64,000 nucleotides of DNA from Salminus brasiliensis. Its lineage: Eukaryota; Chordata; Actinopteri; Characiformes; Bryconidae. Made by a program: the position numbers and the translations under genes. The notes below the pieces were generated by a model. That model did not search any database, had not been told where the DNA came from, and worked only from the letters and a program-made list of their open reading frames with translations. This document shows positions 1 to 10,304 of this stretch, one piece after another; within the stretch, counting starts at the first letter, position 1, and each line of letters begins with the position of its first letter. Location of the stretch: NCBI RefSeq assembly GCF_030463535.1, contig NC_132894.1:11489933-11553932 (forward strand). Reading direction: 5' to 3'.

Positions 1-300
1 TATGCATATGCATGTGCAGCAATAAGTAACAGAAATGTACCCATACTCACTTCAAGCTGTTAAATGTAGAAAATTAGGCCACCAGACACCATGACTTTCA
101 AATTTAAGACACATTTGTGACAAAGCCCATTTCAGTGTGAAACCACTTGAGAAACTGAACAGCTTTAACAGTGCTTGTAAACTTACATTTGGGTATCTGG
201 AGTGGCTGCCAACCCACAAACTGTGAACCCAGTCAGGTCTTTGTTGGTTACTCAAAGTCTGAAATCTTGTGATTTACATGCCATTCTGATTTTGCTCCCC
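1..300. other. Intergenic, nothing recognised
   Basis: AT-rich sequence with no convincing exon, repeat or RNA gene that I can recognise. Short open frames here look like chance. Confidence 0.5.
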
Positions 301-464
301 TTCCTGCGTCAGAGGGGGAGACATTTGCATTTTCCCGCCCACTTTTAGCTCCACCCACAGCTTGAGAAGAAGGCACGCCATTTTCTTTCTTGGAAGTGCA
401 GACTGTTCAACGCAGGAGTGGCTACAAAACATTTCTTAAAAGAGCAAATTGAGGAAAATGTAAG
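300..464 (+). promoter_or_regulatory. Possible promoter plus noncoding first exon
   Basis: The stretch holds GC-box-like runs (a CCCGCCC near 335 and CCACCC near 353). It ends in a good splice donor, GTAAGTAG, at about 459, straight after a purine-rich segment. That is the layout of a noncoding first exon read on the plus strand. No downstream partner exon was recognised, so this may equally be chance. Confidence 0.25.
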
Positions 465-1600
465 TAGTTTTTAAATAAATAAGCTGTGTGTTGGCTGGCG
501 TTCAGCAGACTACAGCTGAGAAAGAGAAAGGGATGTGTGTGTACGGTGGGGAGAGAGAGAGAGAGGCTGTGTGTGTGTATGTAGAGTGAGTGAGAGTGAG
601 TGAGTGTGTGTATATATCTGTGGCACAGGAGAGCAAGTAAACAAGTGAGTGAGAGAGAGATGTGAACTCAAGGTGAAGTAAATGTTAGCTAGTTCGTGCA
701 AACAGGGACAGTGAGTATAAACTTAGATGGGTAATAAATTATGTGACAAGGTGGGAATGGTGCTGGGGTGCTAGACCCTCGAGGAATTGTGACCAAAGCC
801 TGTAACAGGCCTCTGGGAAAATTTTTTTTAATGTGTAATATTTCACTGTTAAATTACTATAAATTGTGAACACTATGCAGTATAAGTTTTAAATTTAATG
901 AAATCTGATGAAGGCTTCTCTGTGCACTTGATTTGTCCCTTTGTAAGGACATACAAAGTTTCAAATGAAAAACTTCAGACATCAATTTCACATATTTCTT
1001 TATATATAAAAATTGATTGCATTACCATACATAGTAGAATCAGTAATTGCACTATATTTGAGCCAAGAACAGTCATATCACTTTAACTCTATATAACAGC
1101 TTGTGTAACTCATAAGATGTAGGTATAATATAGATAGATAATGAACAAGCTTGAAGTACAGAGTTAAAAAGGAGAATACTTTGGCATATAGATTAACAGT
1201 CAGGTCAGAAGACATCTAAATATCACAATCTTGCTGGGATAGCATACTGTTTGGTAATGAAAGTTATGGGTTTACATACTTTCAAGAAGATAGTGACAAA
1301 GATGAAAAGGCTGGAGTGATCCGTCGTTTCTTGCTCATCGTTTATTGGATCTAATGGGAAAGGACGGAAATAATCCACAGTTAGTTGTCTTTGGTTTTGG
1401 TATTCAAAGTGATCAGCTTAAAAAAAAGTCAATAACAAAACAACTACAAAAATAAAAGCAAAAGCTTAGCAAATGGTGTTTTATGGCTCAGTATTGGTCT
1501 CAGCTGGATTGCTTTCGAAGCATTCTTTGAAAGTGAGCTAATGAAAGTGATAAGTTCTTCAAAGTAGGACTAGACACAGCCGGCTAGGTTCAACATTCAT
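465..1600. other. Intergenic, low complexity then unique sequence
   Basis: Positions 525-665 are a purine-rich GA/GT microsatellite tract. The remainder is AT-rich with no recognised exon or repeat. Confidence 0.5.
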
Positions 1601-1604
1601 CAGC

Positions 1605-1935
1605 TCAGTAGTTTGTTGCCCAATTTAGTGATGTCCAATTCTACCCGCTAGTTAGCTCTCCTCTCATCACAGCTTGATGCTACCAAGCTGGAAGGAAAAA
1701 GGCTATCATGTTTTTCTGTCACCTCATATGAAGCACTATTGTATCTTGAAGCTCAACACGCTTGGAGGAGAATGCTAACTGCATTAGGTAGCTTCACACT
1801 GGCTTATGGGGAAGAGTGACCTCTATCCTCTCAGAAAGAATGAAGCCAATCATGCTCTCCTGGACTTCTAGCTGGGGATGGCTGAGGCATTGCCTGGGAC
1901 TGAACTTGCAATCTCTTGACAACAGACACTTGCCC
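1605..1935 (-). repeat. Degenerate SINE, minus orientation
   Basis: The segment resembles a SINE type common in ostariophysan genomes. It starts with a phrase like 'tgatgtccaattctacccgc' and ends with a reversed tRNA-like B box in the sequence near 1895-1920. It has drifted heavily. Family recognition is from memory of fish repeats, not a search. Confidence 0.45.
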
Positions 1936-2145
1936 CACTCGGGATTTACAATAATGTAATTTGTCAAGGAATTCAGTCGTCAGTTTGGGATGAAATCGAC
2001 CTCAAGACCACTATTGCTGATGGAAGCTTTGGGTGTCTGAGATATTACTTTACAGACCTGTAGAAGCTTCACATACTGACCATGTATGTGACCTTTTACA
2101 TACCAGTACTTGCTCAGATAAGGCTAATCCAGCTCGGACAGGGAT

Positions 2146-3835
2146 TTAGATTACCTCTGACATGACAGGCAGATTCCCATGCGGATGGAACCACATGGTC
2201 CTGTGGGCTTTGGCTCTTTGCCTCTGGACCAGTTTCCGTAGTAACCTCTTCACTTTCCTGTCCCTGGGATCTGCACACTTCACCGCCTTCTTGGTGTACA
2301 ATCTGCCATGATTTATGCAAGCCAGAACAGGAGAGAATAACGGACTCAGACCAAAAAAAAAAGGAACCTTCGTCTCAACAGTCACTGATCTCTCACTCCC
2401 GTATGGTTCAAATCAGCACCAGACAAATTGGCCCACTCAGGGAACAGCTTGGCTATTGTCCACCCAACCTGAGCACATTCTTGAGCTGCACTTGCCTCGC
2501 AATTACCCAGCACTCAGTAATAAAAATACGACCTGCGAAGATGGCAATGCCTGAGAGATTTAATAAGGCATAGTTTCCATGTATGCGATCGCACCAAGAT
2601 GCTTGGAATACTTGCATGATGGCTTGTATGCTGCAGTCCGGCCCCTCTGTCTGCACCTCGAACTTGAGAACATCTTTGGTCCGCACTTTCCCCTGCGAGT
2701 ACTGCATACAGCACTGGACATCCCGCTGCATTTGCACTCCCTTCCCTGCCAGAGAGAAAGACACTGAGGAACACCAGAACTCAACAGACACTCTCAGACA
2801 CAAATGGCTCATTTCCCAGACCCAGGTACCAAACAGGGTTCCTTGTACTGTTCAAAGGACAAGATCCTTGAGGAACCTTTGGAGGTGCTTCAATTTGAAA
2901 CTGTGGAGGAACCTCTTAAAGTGCATTAAGGAACCCTCACAAAACCTTCTTCTTCTTCTAAAAACTTTTCTTGAAGGTCCCTTGTCCTTGTAACAGTGCG
3001 GAGTGACGCCCTATCAGAATGCCCCAGACCACTTTTGGTTCCCCGAGGAACCTTGTAATGGACAGTTCTTTTAAAGAGCTATTAGTGGAAATGACCTGTC
3101 CATTTAATGTTGGGATTGCATGCTAGCTAAAGGAGAAATGTTGTAGAAATGTACCGCCAAGAACCAGTTAGGAATTGTAATTTTGAAGAGTGCCAGAAAC
3201 CAGCAGAAATGCTACAGCATGGTTCACTTTTGAAAGACTACTTCAACACTTGGCAGTGCTTGCTCACATGGAGCCAAGATTTTTCCGTCCGCCCATAACA
3301 AGACCTGAATGGGAAGAAATCAGGGATCCTGATGATGTAATTGGAAGGCACAATAAAGGACAACTGCATTATTCAGCACAGGGTGTTTTTTCTCTGCATC
3401 CACGTGTGTTTTGTTATTGCTGGAGCGAAATGCAACATGGCCGATGTAGACATGTGGATTATGACATGACTCGTCCTGCAGATATTCAGCAGTACAGGTT
3501 TGACATTCAGAGGAACCAGAAGCAAGGTCTTCCTAATGACATCACCTAGATTCTCCTGTGCATTAATTACCCAGCACAGCATCTCTCTCTCTCTCTGTCT
3601 CTCTCTCTCTCTCTCTTTCTCTCATCAGCATGCATGGCAGACCTGCATCAAAAGCTCATCACAGCAAATGGATAACAGGCTCTCTCTCTTCCCTCCACCA
3701 TGCTGCCTGTTCTCGACATCACACTAATGCCAAACTCCAGAGCAGCCCAGTGGAGCAGTGCCATTTCACCTTACCTTCCAGAGAGCCGAAGAGAACGACA
3801 GTGATGGAGAGCACGGAGATGGTCTGCAGCAACAT
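2146..3835 (-). CDS. CC chemokine (homeostatic CCL19/21/25/27/28-like type)
   Basis: Secreted chemokine that would signal to leukocytes through a G-protein-coupled receptor. There are three coding exons on the minus strand: 3835-3775, 2745-2616 and 2302-2146, giving 348 nt or 115 aa. Exon 1 encodes a hydrophobic signal peptide (MLLQTISVLSITVVLFGSLE). Exon 2 carries the adjacent CC pair and the third cysteine (CSIQAI). Exon 3 carries the fourth cysteine in CADP, then a basic C-terminal helix rich in K and R. Intron phases are 1 and 2. Intron 2 appears to start with GC (AT|GCAAGT). Only that junction gives the normal third-to-fourth cysteine segment, AIILYTKK. Glutamine replaces the usual proline in CSxPA, as in CCL27/28, while YSQ after the CC pair recalls CCL21. 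The orthologue is therefore undecided. The extended basic tail is longer than in most CC chemokines. Confidence 0.82.
2820..3000. repeat. Interspersed repeat with repeated 'gaggaacct' phrases
   Basis: Lies in chemokine intron 1. It carries phrases such as gaggaaccttt and gaggaacctctt in tandem-like order, typical of short non-autonomous fish elements that also leave 'ggttct...gaacc' traces near 30.6, 34.6 and 41.4 kb here. The class is not certain. Confidence 0.35.
3187..3549 (+). CDS. Unidentified 120-codon open frame in chemokine intron 1
   Basis: The open frame runs from just after a stop at 3184 to a TAG ending at 3549. It has no strong ATG at its start; the first in-frame methionine is in HMEPRFF. 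The product is rich in W, H, R, C and aromatic residues (e.g. RPEWEEIRDPDDVIG, FCYCWSEMQHGRC), which looks like real protein rather than noise. I do not recognise the family. It is on the strand opposite the chemokine and lies between repeat sequences. It could be an exon of an antisense gene, a decayed retrocopy or a piece of a mobile element. No function is assigned. Confidence 0.3.
   Translation, partial: RVPETSRNATAWFTFERLLQHLAVLAHMEPRFFRPPITRPEWEEIRDPDDVIGRHNKGQLHYSAQGVFSLHPRVFCYCWSEMQHGRCRHVDYDMTRPADIQQYRFDIQRNQKQGLPNDIT
3578..3622. repeat. (CT)n microsatellite
   Basis: Interrupted CT dinucleotide tract directly after the unidentified open frame. Confidence 0.8.
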
Positions 3836-3891
3836 GGTTCGAGCTTCAGACGGGATTTAATCCGCCGTGCTGTCTGCTGTACCTCCGTCTC

Positions 3892-3898
3892 TTTTATA
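3892..3898 (-). promoter_or_regulatory. TATA box of the first chemokine gene
   Basis: Read on the minus strand this is TATAAAA, 57-63 bp upstream of the ATG at 3835. It would place transcription start near 3865. A long pyrimidine-rich tract (about 3900-4020) lies just upstream of it. Confidence 0.55.
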
Positions 3899-4159
3899 TT
3901 TCTCCAGCCTCACTCCCTCCCTCCCTCCTCCTGCTTGCTTTCTCCCTCTCTCTCGCTCTCTTTCACTCACATACTAACACACCCACATTCTCCCTCATCC
4001 ACCTCCTCCTCCTCTCCCCGCTCAAGCTTGTGTGTGATCTTTGATCACTGATAGCTCCGGTGTCTTCTTGCTTCTCTCTTGAACACAGTTCACACTGAGA
4101 TGATGAGAGGACTAACAGCAGAACATGATGTGGAGGAATAACGTGCTGATTGAATCAGC

Positions 4160-4800
4160 CTTGGAGGTTAGATCACTTGCCACCTACCATCCTGAGAAGG
4201 CGGTCAAATTAAAAAGGACAAAAACTGCATCAGGTGTCTTAGTAAAGTGTTGGGCCACTATGAGCCTCCAGAATAGCTTTAATGTGCCTTGCCATATATT
4301 CTTATTATTGTGCACTAGAAGCGTTCTTCCGAAAGATATTCCCTCAACAAAGTGGTCCAGAATCTCCATCTTGATGTTCAGCTGGGTTGAGACCTGGAGA
4401 CTACGAAGGTGTGATAGCATGATTGTATGATTTTTATACACCAAACCATGAGGAGCTCTCATGATCTCTGGACAGGTGCATTGTTGTCCCGAAAGAGAAC
4501 ACATCCATTGGGTAGAAACCTGTCATCATACGAAAAAGGGGATCAGTTTGGATAATTCTGGACTGATTTACAGTGACTCTTCCCTCTAAAGAGACAGGTA
4601 GTGACACCCATCAGACCACTGCACTGTACTTGCCCACTTGATGAAAAAGAGGTGGAGGTACAGTGTCTTTGTTTGGCCAGATATGCTTGTCCTTCTCTCT
4701 GAGGGCCGTCACATTTGTTCTTTACACCAGTTCTCAACTGTGCATTTGTCTTTATAATGAGGGCATTATGCACTGACTGCTCCAACAGCATCCTTCTCTG
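4160..4800. repeat. Decayed interspersed repeat, probably DNA-transposon derived
   Basis: The text around 4420-4620 (minus-strand coding sense) matches the look of a common fish element, with phrases such as 'gcattgttgtcccgaaagaga' and 'cagtgactcttccctctaaaga'. No intact frame remains. The class was judged by eye. Confidence 0.4.
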
Positions 4801-4829
4801 TGTAGTTGTCGGGCTCAGAAAAAGTTAGG

Positions 4830-5040
4830 ACCAACGCTTTGAGCCACTTAGGAGCCCACTACCATCAGGAGATTTAGGGTTCAAGTCCCGCTGATGCCAC
4901 AGCCATCCATGCTCAGGAGTTCCAGAAAGCATAATTGGCTTTGCTTTCTGTGGATGGGTAGGACAATGTTCCCTTCCCTTATCACTTAGCAAGATGCTAG
5001 CCAGTGTTGCTGGCCAGTGCTCCTAAACAAACTTGCTTCA
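4830..5040 (+). repeat. tRNA-derived SINE
   Basis: A B-box-like motif GGTTCAAGTCCC sits at 4878-4889, followed by a SINE body containing 'gccacagccatcc' and 'ggatgggtaggac'. There is no sign of a functional tRNA. Confidence 0.5.
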
Positions 5041-5264
5041 TGTGGCTGGGAGGAAGCACATGCTACCTTTCAGTTCTGTGGGTTGTGCTAGTGGGCCGCA
5101 AATTGAAGAGAACACCTGCTTACCACCTTTGTAAAACTTGCAATGGGTATTTGCTGCAAGACGGACACCTTCAAGCTTAGGCCTGCAGTTGACCATGCAT
5201 ACAAGTAAAAACTCTTCTGACCAGAGGTATGTTGTGGGGAGCATAGGAAAGGCTTTCAACCCCA

Positions 5265-5680
5265 TTAGGCAAAGTGGATGGAATAATGAAGGGAGACTAC
5301 CTCAAAACTCTTCGGCAGAACCTCAGACCATCAGCTAGATGGTTAAAACAGGACAGTGACCCCAAACACACATCAAGGGTGGATGTGGAATGGATAAAGC
5401 AGGCTAGCATTTAGCTTTTGGAATGGCCTTACCAAAGTCCTGACCTCAACCATATTGAAAAAACATGGACTTGGAACACATGGAATACATCATCAGGTCT
5501 TTGCCAGGAACACATTTAATTGAACTCTACCAATTCTGCCAAGAAGAGCGGTCAAACTGTATAACCAGAATTCTGTCCGCAGCTTATGTTAATGGCTGGC
5601 AAACGCATCTGGTCAAAGTACAACTTGCTAAGGGACATTTAACCAAATATTTTACAGATTTTTGATCCTGCTTTGGTTTT
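5265..5680 (+). pseudogene. Tc1-like transposase remnant
   Basis: C-terminal part of a Tc1/mariner transposase in the plus sense. The frame reads DYLKTLRQNLRPSA, then QDSDPKHTSR (second catalytic Asp region) and, after an in-frame TAG, LEWPYQSPDLNHIEKTW (catalytic Glu region). The stop and later frame breaks show it is dead. Terminal repeats were not located. Confidence 0.75.
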
Positions 5681-5729
5681 AGAAAAAAATTCACGAAGTA
5701 CATGTTTGTTTGTTTTCTTTACACATGCA

Positions 5730-6075
5730 TGTCGTAGCCTGGGGGTCGTGAGTTCAAATCCTGAGTGAATGGAATCAAATGACCCCGCTCTCTCCCCTCA
5801 TCACCCTAAAAGCGACGTTGGTCAGCACAAGCGTCTGTTAGCTGGTGCAGTGCAGTGCAGCTGGGGGCCCGGGGATTTCCTCCGAGTGCGTTGGCTTCGC
5901 ATCGGCGGCAGAAGTGGTACCTGGCTTTGCATGCATCAGAGAAGAAGTCTATAGGCTCCTAGTGTCGTGGTGTCAGAAATATTGCTAGTGCTAGGGGAAG
6001 TTCCAATGGGGTGGGTTAATTGGCAGCACCAAGTTGGGAGAAAAAGGCAAAATTACTTACAAAGAAATGAGTGAA
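5730..6075 (+). repeat. tRNA-derived SINE
   Basis: A B-box-like GAGTTCAAATCCT lies at 5750-5762. The body has a GC-rich middle (about 5860-5930) and the tail phrase 'ttgggagaaaaaggcaaaatt'. It is a SINE type seen in ostariophysan fish. Plus orientation. Confidence 0.5.
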
Positions 6076-6119
6076 AAAAAGTAAGAAAAGAAGTATGCCG
6101 TAACTCAATTAGTCCTAGA

Positions 6120-6515
6120 TAAAGACGTTGTCCAATATTGCCCTGAGATTCACGTCCATGATGAGTGTATGTTCCGAGTAAATGGCCACCCAGCCTGACC
6201 TGCTGGAAGATTGCCTGCTGATGTCCCCCCTACCTGCGTCAAACCAGCTGCCACCTACCCGTCCAACCCGCAGGCCCCCCCACCCACCACCCCCCCTAGC
6301 AGACCAGCGGCTCACCCACCTACCACTGCTACCTGTTTAAATGCCACTGTCGCCATTGGCTTGCTCATTGGGGGTCTTTGATCCATCATGTCTTACGTTA
6401 TTTTCTTTTCTTTTTTGTCTCTGTCTTTTATTAATTACTATTTATGTAAAGCTGCTTTGTGACAGCAACAGTTATAAAAAAAGGCTATACAAATAAATCT
6501 GACTTGACTTGTATG
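6120..6515 (+). repeat. 3' end of an L2/CR1-type LINE
   Basis: The tail contains 'gtaaagctgctttgtgacag' and ends with 'aaataaatctgacttgacttg' at about 6515, a short-repeat terminus typical of fish CR1/L2-group LINEs. The upstream part is C-rich and carries no intact frame. A 5'-truncated insertion in plus orientation. Confidence 0.6.
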
Positions 6516-6519
6516 TAAT

Positions 6520-8230
6520 TGTAGGTATCAAAGAAAACAACTTGGTAAAGGACCATGAAGTACTAAATGCATTAAAACAACCCTGTATCCAAATCAGTCA
6601 AATACAAAACAGCTAAAAGCACTGTGGTCATTTTAACTCTACGACCGGACACTACAGACAGGAAGAGCTCTCTCAAAATGTGCTTTGGATTGAATTAAAA
6701 GTCAACATGTAACTCAGAGAATGATGAGGAATCTACATGCATTCCTTCTGTGAAGAAACTAGGATTGTAGACATTTGATTCTTCTGAGTAAGTTATTATT
6801 ATGGCCTGGGTGATTTGGTGCATACCTGAGGTCGAGGGGAAAAAAAGAAAAAAAAGTGCGCGCTACATGGGTCGGGTATTGAGTGCTTTGCGAGATTTCG
6901 AGCTGGAATTTTTCAGCTGCAAAAACATACCTTCCCCATGACTTCAGTGTGTCCACGAGCTAAGCATATTTCCTGCATACCTTTTTGACGATTAGGGGAT
7001 CATTGAACAGCGTGCAGACAAAAACATGCCAACCGATGTTGAAAGAAAGCCATATTAATTCCCTGGGATGAAATACTACAACTTCATGGGAGACTGCTGG
7101 CCTTATTAGATTGCAATCCCAAATGCTGAAAGACTGGTACGTCACAAAAGAGTTGCAAAACCGAAATGCAGAATTTTTAAGCAACAGCGTCCATAACTCC
7201 TGTGAACAGACTGGCATCATGAACGTTGGGCTTGGGTCTGGGTTGTATTGATGGAATCTTAGATGTTGCATGTTACAGTGCGTTCATTTCAAGCAGCTCC
7301 AGAAGAAAAGCAACAAGCAAAGATTATACAGCAGGGTTGTCCTGCTGTTCATGGTGGTCCAGGACACGATCTTGTGTTGCCCTGCACTGGATAAGAGCAA
7401 GCATGCTGTGGATTAAAGAGGCCAAACCCAAAATATTTTTCAACATTCTGGAAGAGGATTTATTCCTCCTGGGCGGTTGATATCTTGTCCGTTGTGGGAC
7501 CACCAAGGCTGTCCATTCTGGAGAAGTTCCTTGCAACACAGACCATGGTTTGTGTTAATCTCACGTAAGGCCCATGTTATGCGGTTTAGATTATGGGCAT
7601 TCTGTTCGGTTCCCTCTGACCTGGTAGCTTAAAGAAAGAGCAACACAATCCGGATATAATGACACGTTAAATACAGTCCTTAAGCTTTTGGCCTAAAGAC
7701 AAGATTGCAGTTATTTGTAAGGAAACAAAGAGGAAATGCCCATCTCACCTCGGGCACTGAGGTAGACACTCAGTCTGTTTTGCAGACGATTCTTAAACCA
7801 TCATCTTAAAACCATTGCTTAAAGAGCATAAGGATGTCTCATACCAAGCATGATAAGATCCAAAGTCTTGCCCATGCCATTCACCTTCATTGGAGAGGCT
7901 CATCACACAAACCACACTACTGTAGAAACCATCATTTATTACAATGTTACAAGAGACTAACATATTCACAAGTAAAATTGGCACTTAACACAGAAACTTG
8001 TAGGTTTGTCAATATATTCAAAGCTGTACATGTTCACAATAAAAAAAAAGTCATTGAAGGTTCAGATCCCCAAGCCCAGACTGTACAGAAGCAAACAAAA
8101 TAGCAGTCCTTCTTGTAGAATGAAAGAGCTTCTCCTCCAAAAAGTGAGCAGTCAGTCAGTCCAATGTACCTGTAAGCAAAGTATATATGTAGGACAGTAT
8201 CAGTTTCTCTGCCACTAGCCTTGTAGCCAA
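6520..8230. other. Intergenic, no gene recognised
   Basis: AT-rich sequence with small uninformative open frames. I see no exon with convincing splice sites. Confidence 0.45.
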
Positions 8231-8234
8231 ATAG

Positions 8235-8460
8235 TAAGTCAACCAACTGGTGACCCAGCAATCAGAAGGGCCATAAGATCAAATCCCATGACTGACAGTT
8301 CTTGGTTGTGCTCTTGTGCAAGATCCATACCTCCAATCAAACCCTCACTGCAAAGCATCAAAAACTAGTAGAAAGCCTTCTCTTGACAGTAGAGACAGTT
8401 ACTTTTTTTTATTAATTTTGGAAGAAACAATGAATGAGCAGGTGTCCTTTATCTGCTTTT
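8235..8460 (+). repeat. SINE fragment followed by the 3' end of a Tc1-like element
   Basis: Positions 8240-8345 carry a B-box-like 'agatcaaatccc'. From about 8355 the sequence matches the 3' end of the element at 42441-42910: both read 'ctagtagaaa', then 'aggaaacaatgaatgagcag'-like text and 'gtcttta'-like text. Two old insertions abut here. Confidence 0.5.
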
Positions 8461-8939
8461 TCACCCATACCTCCACCATGCTTGACAGATGAGCTTGTAT
8501 GTTTTGGACCATAAGCACATATTTTATTCCTCCATACATTTCCACCACTTTGGTAGTTAATCTTGGTCTTATCAGCTCTTCCAGTTCTGAAGTGCCGTTT
8601 GCATTTTGGTGTATGGCTTCTATATTTTCATTATTGAGGTTCGTTCTTTTTTTGAATGTTGTTTGTTGTATTTTTGGGGTTTTCTTCATGAGTCTCACAG
8701 TGTTTTTCATCATCTACTGTTTTCCTTGTTCAACCTGTTTAATGTCTGACTGTCTTTTGATATTCCAGATTGTTTGATTGGCTATGCCCAATGCTTATGA
8801 TATGTCTGTGATCTGATTTCTAGATCATTACGCTTATCCATTTTAAAAACAAAAGCTGAATTCAAAGGTAAAACCCAAGAGTAGACAACCAGAGCACTCC
8901 AACAAGGCACATCTGGACTACAAGGCACACCTATTAATC

Positions 8940-9480
8940 ATGTTCCAATACACACCAGTCAGGCATAACATTAACACCACCTGCCCAATATTAAGCCTTG
9001 TGCCACCAAAACAGATCTGACCCGTTTAGGCATAGAATGCACCAGACCTCTGAAGGCGTCCTGTGGTCTCTGGCACCAAAACGTTAGCAGCAAGTCCTGC
9101 AAGTTATGAAGTAGGGCCTCCATGGATCAATTCAGTGCATTCACCCATTGCAGGATTCTCCTCACGTCAGCTGCAGTCTCAAACAAAACACTTCAACGCC
9201 AGGAGAACGTGTGATCTTCACTGCTGCCTGTGTTGGCTGCAGGGCGCGTAGCAGCATCCTTAAACATGCTCCAGTCAACTGAACTGAAAGCTGAAGCTGA
9301 AACAGCTGATTCTTTCTGTGACGAATTTTGCCCATTTCAGCAACGGTATGTGGGAATCAGCATCACAGAGGAGCGATCAGAATGTGTGTACATGGTCCAA
9401 GGCGTTGGTGGAACACCCTCTTGGTGGAATGGAGACATGCTAATGCGATTTGTGTAGTATATCCCTCAAATTTACATGGT
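8940..9480 (-). repeat. Tc1-like element remnant, family with the 'gccataacatta' terminus
   Basis: Minus-strand fragment. The end near 8955 reads 'caggcataacattaacacca'. Then 'cagacctctgaaggcgtcct' and 'gggcctccatggatc' correspond to the C-terminal coding region of a fish Tc1-like transposase read in reverse. Two further copies lie at 23.45 and 24.44 kb. The right part of the interval (9140-9480) is less certain. Confidence 0.55.
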
Positions 9481-10300
9481 CATTAAATGGTCAGACATAT
9501 TGAATCATTATAAATCACTAGAATTATTATACAGAACAAACAAATAAGCCTCAGTGTTCATATCAAATGTCCCCTATGTGGAGAAATGTAAAATATCTGC
9601 TTGGGTTTCAGGGGTGTCACATCTTAAACTACATTTCTGGGAGGTTGAGAGTCAAAAACATTGAGAGAACCAAATGCTAAGATTGCTAATATGCAATTTT
9701 AATTGGTATGGGCAGGATATGTCCAGGTCTCTGTTTTCACAAAGTCTTAGATGTAATGCTACTCTGACTAAAATCTTAGCTGTAATGCTACTAAGACTTT
9801 GCAGCTGTAATAATCACAAGCCTCAGCTTCTTATAATAAGAAGCACCCTCAGCTTCTTATAATTTGAGGACTGGTATGGAGGTAATTATGGCATCTTTTA
9901 TGCTATGAATCAGCCTCAGCAAACCATATCTTGTCCCATAAGCCTTGTGTTCAATGTTCTTTCATAGGAGGTGTTCTTTTCTACCCTAAATTTCAAATGG
10001 TGGTCATTTTATCTCACACGAACAGGGACAAACAGTTCTGATTGCGTTTTCACTGCAATAAACAAATCTGCAGTTTGTGTAGTCAAGTTTGAAATGTGCT
10101 GTAAAAAAAGATCATATAAGAGCCCATACTCCTGCTTGAAGTGGAAACATGACAGAGCTGAGCCAGAGGCCATGTGGATTGGGTGCACTGTCCAGATATG
10201 CCTCACACTATGCTTAGGATAACGAAACCAAAAATAAATCAAAATCACTTCCGCATCTCCTTTGGCTTCAAGCATTACACCACACAGCTCAGTAGTTGAC
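9481..10300. other. Region 3' of the known POLE4 exons
   Basis: This should include POLE4 intron 3 and perhaps its last exon. I looked for a minus-strand acceptor followed by a short conserved tail and a stop and found no convincing candidate. Otherwise AT-rich with no recognised repeat. Confidence 0.4.
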
Positions 10301-10304
10301 TTAC

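Noticed and set aside
4878-4889. tRNA-like B boxes here and at 5750, 8270, 49472 and 59500
   Set aside because: Each sits in a SINE body; no cloverleaf with paired acceptor and anticodon stems is evident, so no tRNA gene is called.
7793-7984. Candidate POLE4 last exon on the minus strand
   Set aside because: An AG in suitable phase exists, but the resulting tail is unlike the family and lacks a good pyrimidine tract.
8399-8777. Overlapping frames of about 100 codons on both strands
   Set aside because: They overlap Tc1-like repeat remnants and low-complexity sequence with no coherent protein.
9671-9735. Another candidate POLE4 last exon
   Set aside because: Weak acceptor and a tail with no similarity to the family.
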